From Granulosicoccus sp. (GTDB taxonomy: Bacteria; Pseudomonadota; Gammaproteobacteria; Granulosicoccales; Granulosicoccaceae), in contig JALZUD010000012.1 in the NCBI GenBank assembly GCA_023301725.1, positions 24,196 through 88,195 on the forward strand: 64,000 bases of DNA, read 5' to 3'. The stretch's first letter is position 1, and each line of letters opens with the position of its first letter. The notes beneath the pieces were generated by a model, which saw only the letters and a program-made list of their open reading frames with translations, did no database searches and was not told the DNA's origin. Positions 20,697-30,929 of this stretch are shown one piece after another. Both the position numbers and the translations under genes were made by a program.

Positions 20697-22172
20697 TTAG
20701 TCCTCGTTCCAACGTAAACCATCTTTACTGATCAACGCATTAGCAGCGCTCGGCCCCCAGGTGCCAGCCGTATACGCTCTAGTTGGGTATTGATATTGCT
20801 CCCAAGCTGCACGTATCGGATCTATCCATGCCCAGGCGGCAGCAACTTCATCTCTTCTCATAAATAGTGTGGGGTTGCCTCGAATGACATCGAGTAACAA
20901 GCGCTCATAGGCAATCATCTTGCGCTTTTGAAACACATCGTTGAAGTCAAGATTCAGGTAAACAGGCTGAAGCTGTATGTCATCTCCCCAAGCTTTCACG
21001 TAAATTCTCATGCGAATGCTTTCTTCTGGCTGTAGTCTGATGATGAGCTGATTGGGCGTATTGAAGCCATCCGCAGTATCAAAAATAGAATGCGGTACCT
21101 TCTTAAAATTGATGACAATCTCTGTGGTCTTGCTCTCCATGCGTTTGCCGGTGCGCAAATAAAAGGGAACCCCCTCCCAGCGCCATGAACCAATCTCAGC
21201 CTTCAGTGCGACAAAAGTTTCCGTGTTGCTGTCGCCTGCAACGTCTTTATCATCAAGGTACCCAGGAACAGGACCATCGCTATAGGCTCCAGCCTTGTAT
21301 TGACCTCGCACCGAGTTTTCAATAGCCTCAATGCCCTCTAGTGGTTTGAGTGCTCTAAGTACTTTGATTTTCTCATCGCGAACCGCATCTGGGTCGATGC
21401 TTGCCGGAGGCTCCATGGCAATGATAACGAGTAACTGTAACAAGTGATTTTGCACCATGTCACGCAATGCTCCTGTCTCGTCGTAGAACGCACCGCGCCC
21501 CTCTACTCCGAGTGACTCGGCAATCGTAATCTGTACATCACTGATTCGATCATTACGCCACAACGGCTCAAACAAAGCATTGCCAAAACGAAGAGCTAAC
21601 AGGTTCTGTACCGTCTCCTTACCTAGATAATGGTCAATACGATAGATTTGACTCTCTTTAAAAACAGCAGCCAGGTTATCGTTTATCTGCTCGGCAGATT
21701 CCTGATTACGGCCCAACGGTTTTTCCAATGTGACGCGGCTATTTTCAGTAATTAGCCCAGATGCGTGCACGCCGTGAGTAACAGCGTTAAACAGATTAGG
21801 CGCAACTGAAAGGTAGAAAACGCGCACATGATCCTCACGTCCTTTAAGAAGCTCAACCAAAGGCGTATAACTTTCAACGTTGTTGACATCAATGGAACAG
21901 TAATGAACGCGCTCTAGATATTCCTGCCAGCTTTGCGCATCGAACTCTTTATCTTCAATGTGCTCACGAACCTTTTCATTGAGCATTTGCCGGTATTCAG
22001 CAGTGCTGTAGCTCGTGCGGCCGATACTGATAATCTGGCCGTCTTCAGGCAGCTGACCTGCGCAGTGTCTAAAGTACAGCGCAGGAATCAATTTTCGAAT
22101 CGCCAAATCACCGGTGCCGCCGAAAAGCACGAAGTCAAAAGGTTGCAGTGTTTCGTTTGAAATCAAATTCAT
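20697..22172 (-). CDS. zwf: Glucose-6-phosphate 1-dehydrogenase
   Basis: FVLFGGTGDLAIRKLIPALY, YRIDHYLGKETVQNLLALRFGN. Confidence 0.96.
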   Translation of the reverse strand: MNLISNETLQPFDFVLFGGTGDLAIRKLIPALYFRHCAGQLPEDGQIISIGRTSYSTAEYRQMLNEKVREHIEDKEFDAQSWQEYLERVHYCSIDVNNVESYTPLVELLKGREDHVRVFYLSVAPNLFNAVTHGVHASGLITENSRVTLEKPLGRNQESAEQINDNLAAVFKESQIYRIDHYLGKETVQNLLALRFGNALFEPLWRNDRISDVQITIAESLGVEGRGAFYDETGALRDMVQNHLLQLLVIIAMEPPASIDPDAVRDEKIKVLRALKPLEGIEAIENSVRGQYKAGAYSDGPVPGYLDDKDVAGDSNTETFVALKAEIGSWRWEGVPFYLRTGKRMESKTTEIVINFKKVPHSIFDTADGFNTPNQLIIRLQPEESIRMRIYVKAWGDDIQLQPVYLNLDFNDVFQKRKMIAYERLLLDVIRGNPTLFMRRDEVAAAWAWIDPIRAAWEQYQYPTRAYTAGTWGPSAANALISKDGLRWNED

Positions 22173-22174
22173 TG

Positions 22175-22189
22175 TGTAGTTTTATTACA
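22175..22189. promoter_or_regulatory. Putative HexR operator upstream of zwf
   Basis: TGTAGTTTTATTACA, one mismatch to the TGTAATnnnATTACA palindrome recalled for HexR; 2 bp upstream of the zwf ATG. Confidence 0.65.
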
Positions 22190-22286
22190 AAATAAATGGA
22201 AGAACTAAATCAACGCGTAGCTTAACTCTTTTGCGGCAAAGTGACAGCACTCGTGTGACGATTTATGTGTCGTTATGGCATAATAA

Positions 22287-22301
22287 GGTAGTCGGGTTAC
22301 A
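22287..22301. promoter_or_regulatory. Putative second, weaker HexR operator upstream of edd
   Basis: GGTAGTCGGGTTACA, 9/12 informative positions of TGTAATnnnATTACA; 16 bp upstream of the edd ATG. Confidence 0.4.
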
Positions 22302-22317
22302 AAGAGTTAAGCATTCT

Positions 22318-24144
22318 ATGGCACAACTAAACACCACAGTTGAAGACGTCACTAATCGCATCATTGCGCGCAGTAGTACAACACGCTCTGCTTATGTAGA
22401 ACGAATAGATGCGTTAGCTGCAGCGCCATCCAGTCGATCCATCATGGGTTGCACCAATCTGGCACATGCCTATGCAGCTGCGCCAACCAACGACAAGCTC
22501 ACTTTGCATGCAGAAAAAACACCCAATCTGGGCATAGTCACCTCCTATAACGACATGCTATCGGCCCATCAGCCCTACGAGCGAGCGCCAGAAATTCTTC
22601 GCGATGCTGCTCGTGCTGTCGGCGCCACTGCTCAGGTTGCAGGCGGCACACCTGCCATGTGTGACGGCGTCACGCAAGGACAACTCGGCATGGAGCTATC
22701 CCTGTTCAGTCGTGACGTTATCGCAATGTCAACAGCTATCGCGCTATCCCATGATGTTTTTGATGCAGCAGTCTATTTAGGGGTTTGCGACAAAATTGTT
22801 CCGGGCTTACTGATGGGCGCATTATCGTTTGGTCATCTTCCTTCGGTATTCATACCCGCCGGCCCAATGACAACAGGTATCCCCAACAAGGAGAAAGCCC
22901 GTACACGACAGCTATTCGCTGAAGGCAAAGCAACTCGCGCCGACTTACTAGCATCTGAGAGTGCCTCCTACCACGGGCCTGGAACCTGCACGTTCTACGG
23001 CACTGCAAACAGTAACCAGATGATGATGGAGGTCATGGGCTTGCATCTGCCAGGTGCTGCATTTATCAACCCTGGAACTGAACTGCGCACCGCATTAACA
23101 ACAGCAGCTGCACAACGTGCGCTTGCCATCACTAAACGCGGCAACGAATACACACCTATCGGTAAGTTGATCGATGAAAAATCTATCGTTAACGCCATCA
23201 TCGGCCTACTGGCTACCGGCGGATCAACCAACCACACACTGCACCTGGTTGCCATCGCGCGCACAGCGGGCATCAATATTAACTGGGACGATTTTGACCA
23301 ACTCAATCATGTCATCCCACTGTTAACGCATGTGTACCCTAGTGGCCAAGCTGATGTTAACCAGTTTCATGCAGCCGGTGGCATGGCACTTGTTATCCGC
23401 GAGCTACTCGATGCCGGACTCATGCACGAAGATGTCAGAACCGTGGGCGGCAACACAGGTCTGTACCAATACACACAAGAGCCTTGGTTAGATCAAGAGA
23501 CATTAAAGTGGCGTGAAGGACCCACCGTATCACTCGACGACACGATAGTGAGTAAAGTGTCTAAGCCGTTTCATGAGGACGGTGGCCTACGCCTAATGTC
23601 TGGCAACCTTGGACGTGCTGTCATTAAAACTTCAGCTGTCAAACCTGAACATCGAGTAGTAGAGGCGCCAGCAAAGGTGTTCTACTCTCAAGATGCACTG
23701 CGTGTTGCCTTTGAAAACGATGAACTCAACGAAGACTTTGTTGCTGTCGTTGCCTACCAGGGGCCTCGCGCAAACGGTATGCCAGAGCTGCACAAAATGA
23801 CGCCCGTCCTCGGTGTGCTACTTGATAGGGGCTTCAAGGTTGCTCTTGTTACTGATGGCCGAATGTCAGGTGCGTCAGGTAAGGTGCCAGCAGCTATCCA
23901 TGTTTCTCCGGAATGTTTGTTAGACGGCCCACTACACAAGGTCGTGGATGGTGACATCATTCGTCTAGACTCAAACACTGGCAAGCTTGACGCTTTAGTT
24001 GATGACGCCGAATGGCAGGCACGAAACCCCATACACCCTGACCTAAGTCGTAAGACAAGAAACATGGGCCGTGAACTATTTAGCTCATTCCGCAAGAACG
24101 TCAGTAGTGCTGAACTTGGCGCTGTGAGCATGTTCGAAGATTAA
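22318..24144 (+). CDS. edd: 6-phosphogluconate dehydratase
   Basis: [88 protein letters not shown]. Confidence 0.96.
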   Translation: MAQLNTTVEDVTNRIIARSSTTRSAYVERIDALAAAPSSRSIMGCTNLAHAYAAAPTNDKLTLHAEKTPNLGIVTSYNDMLSAHQPYERAPEILRDAARAVGATAQVAGGTPAMCDGVTQGQLGMELSLFSRDVIAMSTAIALSHDVFDAAVYLGVCDKIVPGLLMGALSFGHLPSVFIPAGPMTTGIPNKEKARTRQLFAEGKATRADLLASESASYHGPGTCTFYGTANSNQMMMEVMGLHLPGAAFINPGTELRTALTTAAAQRALAITKRGNEYTPIGKLIDEKSIVNAIIGLLATGGSTNHTLHLVAIARTAGININWDDFDQLNHVIPLLTHVYPSGQADVNQFHAAGGMALVIRELLDAGLMHEDVRTVGGNTGLYQYTQEPWLDQETLKWREGPTVSLDDTIVSKVSKPFHEDGGLRLMSGNLGRAVIKTSAVKPEHRVVEAPAKVFYSQDALRVAFENDELNEDFVAVVAYQGPRANGMPELHKMTPVLGVLLDRGFKVALVTDGRMSGASGKVPAAIHVSPECLLDGPLHKVVDGDIIRLDSNTGKLDALVDDAEWQARNPIHPDLSRKTRNMGRELFSSFRKNVSSAELGAVSMFED

Positions 24145-24191
24145 CGCTAGGGTTTACCCTTGTCAGTACAAACAACTCACCTGGACATATT

Positions 24192-24812
24192 ATGAATGTA
24201 AGAGAACTCATGCTCGTAGCACCCGTTATCCCGGTGCTGGTTATTGACGATGTTGCCAAGGCAAAGCCATTAGCTGAAGCGCTGGTAGCAGGTGGGTTAC
24301 GTGTTTTAGAAGTCACGCTACGCACACCACAAGCACTTGAAGCTATGCGTGCAATGAGCGATGTAGAAGGCGCCATTGTCGGTGTAGGTACCGCACTGGA
24401 TGGTGACGATCTGAAACGCGCTCAAGAACATGGAGCAACGTTCGCCGTAAGTCCTGGTTTTACACCTGAGCTAGGCAGAGCCGCCAACTCCATCAACATG
24501 CCACTACTGCCTGGCATCATGACACCAGCCGATATCATGCGTGCTCGTGACGAAGGATTTACAGAGCTTAAATTCTTCCCAGCGGCTCAAGCCGGTGGCC
24601 CTTCACTCTTGAAAGGCTTTGCTGGCCCATTTGTCGACACCGTGTTCTGCCCTACGGGCGGCATCAATGCTGACAATGCGAAAGACTACTTGTCATTAGA
24701 CCCTGTACTGTGTGTCGGCGGCAGTTGGGTTGCACCAAAGGCGATGGTAGACGCTGCAGACTGGGCTGGTATAACAAAACTTGCGGCTGCTTGTGAGTCG
24801 TTGAGAAGCTAA
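24192..24812 (+). CDS. eda: KDPG aldolase
   Basis: VIPVLVIDDVAKAKPLAEALVAGGLRVLEVTLRT, LPGIMTPADI, LKFFPA, CPTGGI. Confidence 0.96.
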   Translation: MNVRELMLVAPVIPVLVIDDVAKAKPLAEALVAGGLRVLEVTLRTPQALEAMRAMSDVEGAIVGVGTALDGDDLKRAQEHGATFAVSPGFTPELGRAANSINMPLLPGIMTPADIMRARDEGFTELKFFPAAQAGGPSLLKGFAGPFVDTVFCPTGGINADNAKDYLSLDPVLCVGGSWVAPKAMVDAADWAGITKLAAACESLRS

Positions 24813-24928
24813 CCGGGCATTAGAGTTGCTGAGGCAAGTAGATATCGATGGCTACTTGCTCGCAGCAACGCATTTCACCATTGCTGTGGCGTAGAGGATT
24901 GACGGCAGCGTAGCCAGTTCATTACAGG

Positions 24929-25438
24929 CTAAATCAGCTTAGCCATAATGTGCTCATCAACAAATCCCGATTTGAGTTTAACGGCATTAGTTTTGGTACC
25001 TTCAAACTTATATCCCAGTTTTTCGTAGAGTGCGGTTGCTTTTGTATTGTTGACCATCACGCTGAGCTCAAGGCGACTTACGTTATTCTCACGAGCCCAA
25101 CTTTCCAGCTCTTTTAAAAGTGTGTAACCCCAGGTTTTTCCGGTATAAGCCTGTCGAATACCTGCAACAATATGCAGTGAATGCTGATCGCGAAGATTAC
25201 TGGTTCTTCTGCCTGCACAGAATCCTGCTAACAAGCCCGCATCAACATCTTCGAGCACGAAGATTTGCGCATTGTTTGAGCTTTCTGCATTGGCTAAACT
25301 TGATTGTTGAGTCGCAAGTGTCGCTTGTCGCTCGTTGGGTTCAAAGAGCATGAATTCGGTTTCAGAATCCAAGGCATCCCATAGGTCGAGAAATGCAGCA
25401 GCGTCAGACTCTTTTGCGGCTCGTACGTTGATGTTCAC
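24929..25438 (-). CDS. GNAT family N-acetyltransferase
   Basis: GKTWGYTLLKELESWARENNVSRLELSVMVNNTKATALYEKLGYKFEG. Confidence 0.88.
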   Translation of the reverse strand: MNINVRAAKESDAAAFLDLWDALDSETEFMLFEPNERQATLATQQSSLANAESSNNAQIFVLEDVDAGLLAGFCAGRRTSNLRDQHSLHIVAGIRQAYTGKTWGYTLLKELESWARENNVSRLELSVMVNNTKATALYEKLGYKFEGTKTNAVKLKSGFVDEHIMAKLI

Positions 25439-25511
25439 TCTATGGTTGCTCTGTTGGTGACAGATTGAAATCTAACTTACCCACTCGAGGTCCCCATCGG
25501 ATGGGCAAATA

Positions 25512-27203
25512 TCACAACAAATTCGCCACAAACACCGCAACCATCAGCAACACGACAATAAACATCATGCTGGCAACACTCCAACCACGTGCTAATGGTG
25601 AACCTGGTTTGGCGACCTTTTCTAGAGAGCCACTTGCCGCTGATACAGCAGACAGGGCTAGTCGCCTTGCTGACGCATTTAGGGCAACAATACCTGTAAC
25701 TAGCACTGGCAATATAGAGGGTATTGCTTTTCGATAGATGACATCACTGTCGATATTGGTGGCTCTGACTTCCGGTGGATGAACTCCTGTTTTCATCAGG
25801 AAGAGGAACGCGAGCAGAGCAAATATCAACAATTGCATTTGGACCAATACGTGGTCAAAGGTGTACGGTTGATAGTCTGTCTCGAAAGGCAGCAGTGAAT
25901 ATAACAAGCCAGGGAACACCCCGATCACTACGCACGCAGTGGCCGTAATAATCATGGCTATGCGCATGTGGATTGGCGCCTCAGCTGGACGCTTTCCACT
26001 ATCGTGCGCAAAGAACGTGAAGTACGGAATTTTTATACCTGAGTGGCTCAACACGCCTGCTGACGCAATGAGTAAAGCTAACCAGACAAGGTAATAGCCA
26101 TTGCTCGCTGAAGCATCGAGTATGAGTGATTTTGATACAAAGCCACTGAATAAGGGGAATGCGGAGATGGATGCCGCGCCTATCAGGCAACACACCATGG
26201 TAACGGGCATACTTTTATATAACCCCCCGAGCTCAGATGCCTTAGACGTACCAGTGCGGTAGAGCACGGCACCCACACTCATGAACAATAAGGACTTGTA
26301 CAAGATGTGGCAGAACGCATGGGCAGCGGTACCGTTGAGTGATAGCTCAGTACCGATACCAACGCCCACCACCATGAAGCCCAGCTGGTTGTTGAGACTG
26401 TAGGCAAGTACACGGCGTAGGTCGTTTTCGATTTCTGCGAAGAAGATCGGGAATAGAGTCATGACCGCGCCTATGTAGATCAAGACTTCGGTTCCAGCAT
26501 AGCCTCGGGCTAACGCATAGACCGCCATTTTGGTGGTGAATGCTGAAAGCACCACTGTGCCTGTGATGGTAGCGGCTGGGTAGGCGTCTTGAAGCCAGTT
26601 GTGCATTAATGGAAAGGCGCATTTGATGCCAAACGACAAGAAGATCAGGAATGTACCCGTGCTCACCAAGCCCAGATGTTCAAAGGCTATAGATCCTGTG
26701 TCGTGATAGTGAACCAATAGACCTGCCAACAACAGGACACCTGACAATACCTGAACAATCAAGTAGCGCATGCCAGTGCTATACGCCGCTGGCGTGCGCC
26801 TCGCCCAGATAAGAAATACGGATGCTACGGCGGTTCCTTCCCACCAGAGAAACAAGGTGATCAGGTCACCGGCAAACACACCGCCAATGGCTGAGCCCGC
26901 ATACGCCAAAGTAGCAATCTGCTGAACAGTATCTCTAACGTGCCATGCATAGAGGCCAGAGAGGAATGCAGCTATGGAGAATATGATGCTGAAGATGAAC
27001 GACAGCTTGTCTATCCGCAAGAACGTCAGCTCAAAGCCTAGTACTGAAACAACTGCATGGTTGCCCATCCCAAAACTTAGAATGATTAATAAGCCAATAA
27101 CAGGCGTACCAAGTAGCAACAGTGCTCGCCACCTAGATCCTAGTAGTGGGCATAAAATGGCAGCAAATAAATAAATAAACGGAGGTGCTAGCAAGGTACT
27201 CAT
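25512..27203 (-). CDS. Mrp/complex I-type antiporter-like subunit (third, distal ND-like protein)
   Basis: Multi-TM; LITLFLWWEGTAVASVFLIWARRT, AYSLNNQLGFMVVGVG, HAFCHILYKSLLFMSVGAVLYRTG. Confidence 0.85.
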   Translation of the reverse strand: MSTLLAPPFIYLFAAILCPLLGSRWRALLLLGTPVIGLLIILSFGMGNHAVVSVLGFELTFLRIDKLSFIFSIIFSIAAFLSGLYAWHVRDTVQQIATLAYAGSAIGGVFAGDLITLFLWWEGTAVASVFLIWARRTPAAYSTGMRYLIVQVLSGVLLLAGLLVHYHDTGSIAFEHLGLVSTGTFLIFLSFGIKCAFPLMHNWLQDAYPAATITGTVVLSAFTTKMAVYALARGYAGTEVLIYIGAVMTLFPIFFAEIENDLRRVLAYSLNNQLGFMVVGVGIGTELSLNGTAAHAFCHILYKSLLFMSVGAVLYRTGTSKASELGGLYKSMPVTMVCCLIGAASISAFPLFSGFVSKSLILDASASNGYYLVWLALLIASAGVLSHSGIKIPYFTFFAHDSGKRPAEAPIHMRIAMIITATACVVIGVFPGLLYSLLPFETDYQPYTFDHVLVQMQLLIFALLAFLFLMKTGVHPPEVRATNIDSDVIYRKAIPSILPVLVTGIVALNASARRLALSAVSAASGSLEKVAKPGSPLARGWSVASMMFIVVLLMVAVFVANLL

Positions 27204-27604
27204 GATGACTCACCACTCTTGCCTAACATTTGTGCTTTTAAATCTTCAACCGAATCACCCGACCAGTCTTTATGCTCAACACGTGAGGTGCCAGCTTCAG
27301 GGTACGTTTCCGAATCTACGCTGTTCGCACCGTAGTAACTTTCATCGCGACGAATCAACACTCTAAGTGCTCGTGCACCCAGCACGATGACTGTAAACGA
27401 TACAAAACCGGCAATGGCATGGAAACCATAGAACTCTTCTCCAGGCACTTTGGTATGGCGATGATGGATAAAGTCTATGGCAAACAGGATTACACACAAA
27501 GCAAGTAAACCAATGATAAGCCTGTTAAGACCCGATCGTGTATCAACCCACAGAAAATGCTTAGCTAATGGCGCAACGTCGTCGTTGGAATCATTCATCG
27601 CCAT
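27200..27604 (-). CDS. Small membrane protein in Mrp-like operon
   Basis: MAMNDSNDDVAPLAKHFLWVDTRSG... with two TM segments; overlaps upstream stop (ATGGCGATGA). Confidence 0.6.
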   Translation of the reverse strand: MAMNDSNDDVAPLAKHFLWVDTRSGLNRLIIGLLALCVILFAIDFIHHRHTKVPGEEFYGFHAIAGFVSFTVIVLGARALRVLIRRDESYYGANSVDSETYPEAGTSRVEHKDWSGDSVEDLKAQMLGKSGESS

Positions 27605-29058
27605 TGGATCATCCCAATCAGTGTCATTAACGGTGCAGGATAGAGAAACAAGCAGATACTGGCCGTAGCTGTCAGCACGATTGCCCAAAGGCAAGCAAAC
27701 GGAGCTTCGGTCATCGTGGCGCGTTCGCCTGCTGCCAATGTAGGGTCGGGCTTAAGGAAAGCGCGTACTGAAATCGGCAACAAATACGCGATATTCAGCA
27801 AGGTACTAAACATCAGAATCATTGCCCAGACAATGGTTCCAGAGTCGAATGAGCCACCAGCAATTAGCAACTTACTCCATGCACCCCCTGCTGGCGGCAA
27901 TCCAATGATAGATAACGATCCTACAAAAAACGCACCCATGGTGATGGGCATACGGCGACCAATACCATCAAGTTTTGAAATCTCACTCTTGTGTAGCGCA
28001 ACCAGAATGGCTCCAGCGCAGAAGAACAAAGTTATTTTGCCGAATGCGTGCATGACAATGTGCAACACCCCACCGCTGACCGACATGACCGTGGCAAGCA
28101 GCGCCGCCAACACGATGTAAGCAAGCTGTCCGATGGTTGAATACGCTAGCCTGGCTTTCAGATTATCTTTGGTGAAGGCTACGAAGCTTGCTACGACAAT
28201 GGTGAAGCCTGCGACAGGTAGCAACCAGTAGGCGGCACCGCTGATGGCAATGACATCGATACCGAATGTATAAGTGACTATTTTTAGCAGGCTAAAAACG
28301 CCAGTTTTCACCACGGCTACAGCGTGTAGCAAGGCACTAACAGGTGTGGGAGCAACCATTGCTGCTGGAAGCCAGCGATGAAACGGCATAAGACCTGACT
28401 TGGCAATGCCGAAAACAAACAGCGCTAACATGATTGCCAACGCGCCATTACTCAATCCAGCCTCTTTGAGCACACCACCCGGAACAAAGTCCATGGTGCC
28501 AGAGACGCTGGCAGTCCAGATAATCGCCGGTAACAAAAAGGCGATGGACGTGGTCATCAAAATACCTAGATACACCCTGCCCGCCTTTCTTGCTGGCTCA
28601 CCTCCAACGTGAGTCACCAAAGGGAAAGTACTAATGGTGATGACTTCGTAGGCTACAAAGAGCGTGAGTAAGTTGTCGGCATAAGCTGCTCCCATGACAG
28701 CCGCTAAGGCTAGCGCGAAGCAAGTATAGAAACGGGTTTGGTTAATTTCGCTATGACCGCGCATGTACCCAATGCTATAAACCGTGGTGACTACCCAGAG
28801 AAAACTGGCCAGTAGTCCAAAAATGACACCCATGGGTTCAGCAGATAGCTTGAGAGAATAGTTTGCCATTAGCGCAAACTCACCGCTTTGCGGTGTACCT
28901 CCAGCCATCAGATCGTTATAAATCAGATTATTGATGAGCAGTAGAGCTAAGCCTGCAACAATAATGGAGCCTTCTCGTAGGTTTCTTCGCTTTTCGCCAA
29001 AGAACAGAATAAAAGGGATAACCGCGAGTGGCGGCAGTAGTGTCCAGAGAGGATTCAT
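27595..29058 (-). CDS. Mrp/complex I-type antiporter-like subunit (MnhD-like)
   Basis: VAYEVITISTFPLVTHVGGEPARKAGRVYLGI, LMPFHRWLPAAMVAPTPVSALLHAVAVVKTGVFSLLKI, AYSTIGQLAYIV. Confidence 0.88.
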   Translation of the reverse strand: MNPLWTLLPPLAVIPFILFFGEKRRNLREGSIIVAGLALLLINNLIYNDLMAGGTPQSGEFALMANYSLKLSAEPMGVIFGLLASFLWVVTTVYSIGYMRGHSEINQTRFYTCFALALAAVMGAAYADNLLTLFVAYEVITISTFPLVTHVGGEPARKAGRVYLGILMTTSIAFLLPAIIWTASVSGTMDFVPGGVLKEAGLSNGALAIMLALFVFGIAKSGLMPFHRWLPAAMVAPTPVSALLHAVAVVKTGVFSLLKIVTYTFGIDVIAISGAAYWLLPVAGFTIVVASFVAFTKDNLKARLAYSTIGQLAYIVLAALLATVMSVSGGVLHIVMHAFGKITLFFCAGAILVALHKSEISKLDGIGRRMPITMGAFFVGSLSIIGLPPAGGAWSKLLIAGGSFDSGTIVWAMILMFSTLLNIAYLLPISVRAFLKPDPTLAAGERATMTEAPFACLWAIVLTATASICLFLYPAPLMTLIGMIQWR

Positions 29059-30560
29059 TGTTGACTCAGTCCCAAGGTAAAACCACTGAGTAATTGGCTG
29101 GCTGCATCTCCAGCTAGTGACAAGGTAGCACCACCACTAATGCCGAAATACAGCCCGATGGCTATTAGTAGATACATTGGCACAAGCATGCTTACCGGTG
29201 CTTCGGACATTCCTGACGACTCCGGAGTTTCTTGTCGTGATTTCCTGAAGAGCATCACCTCTGCAACACGGGCAACATAAACCAAAGCCATCAAAGAGCT
29301 TACAAGAATAAGCACAGCTAGCCACCACGAGCCTTGCTCAAGGGATGCCTCTATTAAAGCAAACTTACTGATAAAGCCGACAGTCAGTGGGACACCGATA
29401 AGTCCAAATCCTGAAATCATAAAGGCTATACAAGTCAATGGCATGCGCTTGAACAAATTATCGAATGATGGCCGATGGGCGTGACCTATTTGATAGATGA
29501 TGCAGCCTACCGACATGAATAAGGCAGATTTAACCAAGGCATGATTAACGATATGTACGATGCCAGCAGTTAGACCAGCCTGACTTGCTAATGCAATTCC
29601 TGCAACGATATAACCCAGTTGTGCAACACTGGAATACGCCAACATACGACGCAAATCTGTTTGAAACACAGCAACCAACGACATCAATATAAAACCAGCC
29701 ACAGCTGCTGGCAACAGAACACCGGTTAATAGCATTTGCCCGAAACTGTATTCAAACCCAAAGATACTGAAGAAAAATCGCAACAGAATATAGAGAGAAA
29801 CCTTCGTAGCTGTACCCGAGAGAAAGGCGGTTACTGCCGTAGGTGCATACGTGTAGGCATTGGGCAGCCACGCGTGTAATGGGAAGATTGCAGCCTTGAT
29901 CATCACACCTATGCAGATAAAGCTGAAAGCTACCAGCACCGCACGTTGCGATTCGCTATCAGGGATGCGCTCCGCAAGGTCAATCATGTTGAGTGTGCCG
30001 GTGGCAGCGTATAAAAATCCGATGCCAATCAAGATGAATGATGCTCCCACACTGCCCATTATCAGGTATCTGAAGGTTGCCGTTAACGCTCTTCTATCCT
30101 TGCCAAACGAAATAAGCATGTAAGTGGCAAGAGACGACACTTCAAGAAAGACAAATACGTTAAACGCATCACCTGTTATGGCAATGCCCATCAAACCGGC
30201 TAGGCACATCAGCCAGGCCGCATAGAACAGGAAGTGCTTTGTTAGCGGGACCTCTTTCTTAGTGATTTGATAAGAATAGACAAGCACGATTAAACTAATG
30301 CCAGACACCAGCAAGAGCACGGCGGCGTTGAGTGTGTCTATGTAGTACTCAATCCCGGCTGGTGCCATCCAGCCTCCTACCTTGTAGCGGATGACACCCT
30401 CGCTACGCACATGAGCAAGTACCAGTATGGCGGCATAGAAACTAAACAGATTTGCACTAAATGCAATCACCCAACTGGCTAGAGCGTGCCTGAACAGGAC
30501 GCAAAGTGGCGCAGCCGTGAAAGGGACCAGTATTAACAGGGCTGGGATTTGTGCATTCAT
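29055..30560 (-). CDS. mnhD: Na+/H+ antiporter subunit D
   Basis: FVFLEVSSLATYMLISFGKDRRALTATFRYLIMGSVGASFILIGIGFLYAATGTLNM, AIFPLHAWLPNAYTYAPTAVTAFLSGTATKVSLYILLR. Confidence 0.92.
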   Translation of the reverse strand: MNAQIPALLILVPFTAAPLCVLFRHALASWVIAFSANLFSFYAAILVLAHVRSEGVIRYKVGGWMAPAGIEYYIDTLNAAVLLLVSGISLIVLVYSYQITKKEVPLTKHFLFYAAWLMCLAGLMGIAITGDAFNVFVFLEVSSLATYMLISFGKDRRALTATFRYLIMGSVGASFILIGIGFLYAATGTLNMIDLAERIPDSESQRAVLVAFSFICIGVMIKAAIFPLHAWLPNAYTYAPTAVTAFLSGTATKVSLYILLRFFFSIFGFEYSFGQMLLTGVLLPAAVAGFILMSLVAVFQTDLRRMLAYSSVAQLGYIVAGIALASQAGLTAGIVHIVNHALVKSALFMSVGCIIYQIGHAHRPSFDNLFKRMPLTCIAFMISGFGLIGVPLTVGFISKFALIEASLEQGSWWLAVLILVSSLMALVYVARVAEVMLFRKSRQETPESSGMSEAPVSMLVPMYLLIAIGLYFGISGGATLSLAGDAASQLLSGFTLGLSQQ

Positions 30561-30929
30561 CTAAAGCTCAGGCTCCGCAGCTTCAATAGCCTTGATTTCA
30601 TCTTCTTCTACGGTGCCGTATTCTTCGTATATGCGAATAATGAGCGCAAGCGCAACCGCGCTGGTGGCCACGCCAACGACAATAGCGGTAAGGATTAGCA
30701 CGTGCGGCACAGGGTTCGAATATACCGGTTGCTCTCCTTCCATCAAAATCGGCGCGGTGCCACCGGCAACCTTACCCATGGTGATGTAGAGATAAAAAAT
30801 CGATGTTTGAAACAAACCCAGTCCGATGATTTTCTTAGTCAGGTTGTAACGAGCAATCATGATGTACAAACCCGCCATCATGAGTACCACGACAATCCAG
30901 TAACTGTACAGCCCAGCAATTTTTTCCAT
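30561..30929 (-). CDS. mnhC: Na+/H+ antiporter subunit C
   Basis: NuoK-like; MIARYNLTKKIIGLGLFQTSIFYLYITMG, DPV-type NPVPHVLILTAIVVGVATSAVALALIIRIYEEYGT. Confidence 0.92.
   Translation of the reverse strand: MEKIAGLYSYWIVVVLMMAGLYIMIARYNLTKKIIGLGLFQTSIFYLYITMGKVAGGTAPILMEGEQPVYSNPVPHVLILTAIVVGVATSAVALALIIRIYEEYGTVEEDEIKAIEAAEPEL

Noticed and set aside
27716-28120. 134-aa plus-strand ORF opposite the MnhD-like gene
   Set aside because: Antisense to a membrane protein gene; no protein-like features.
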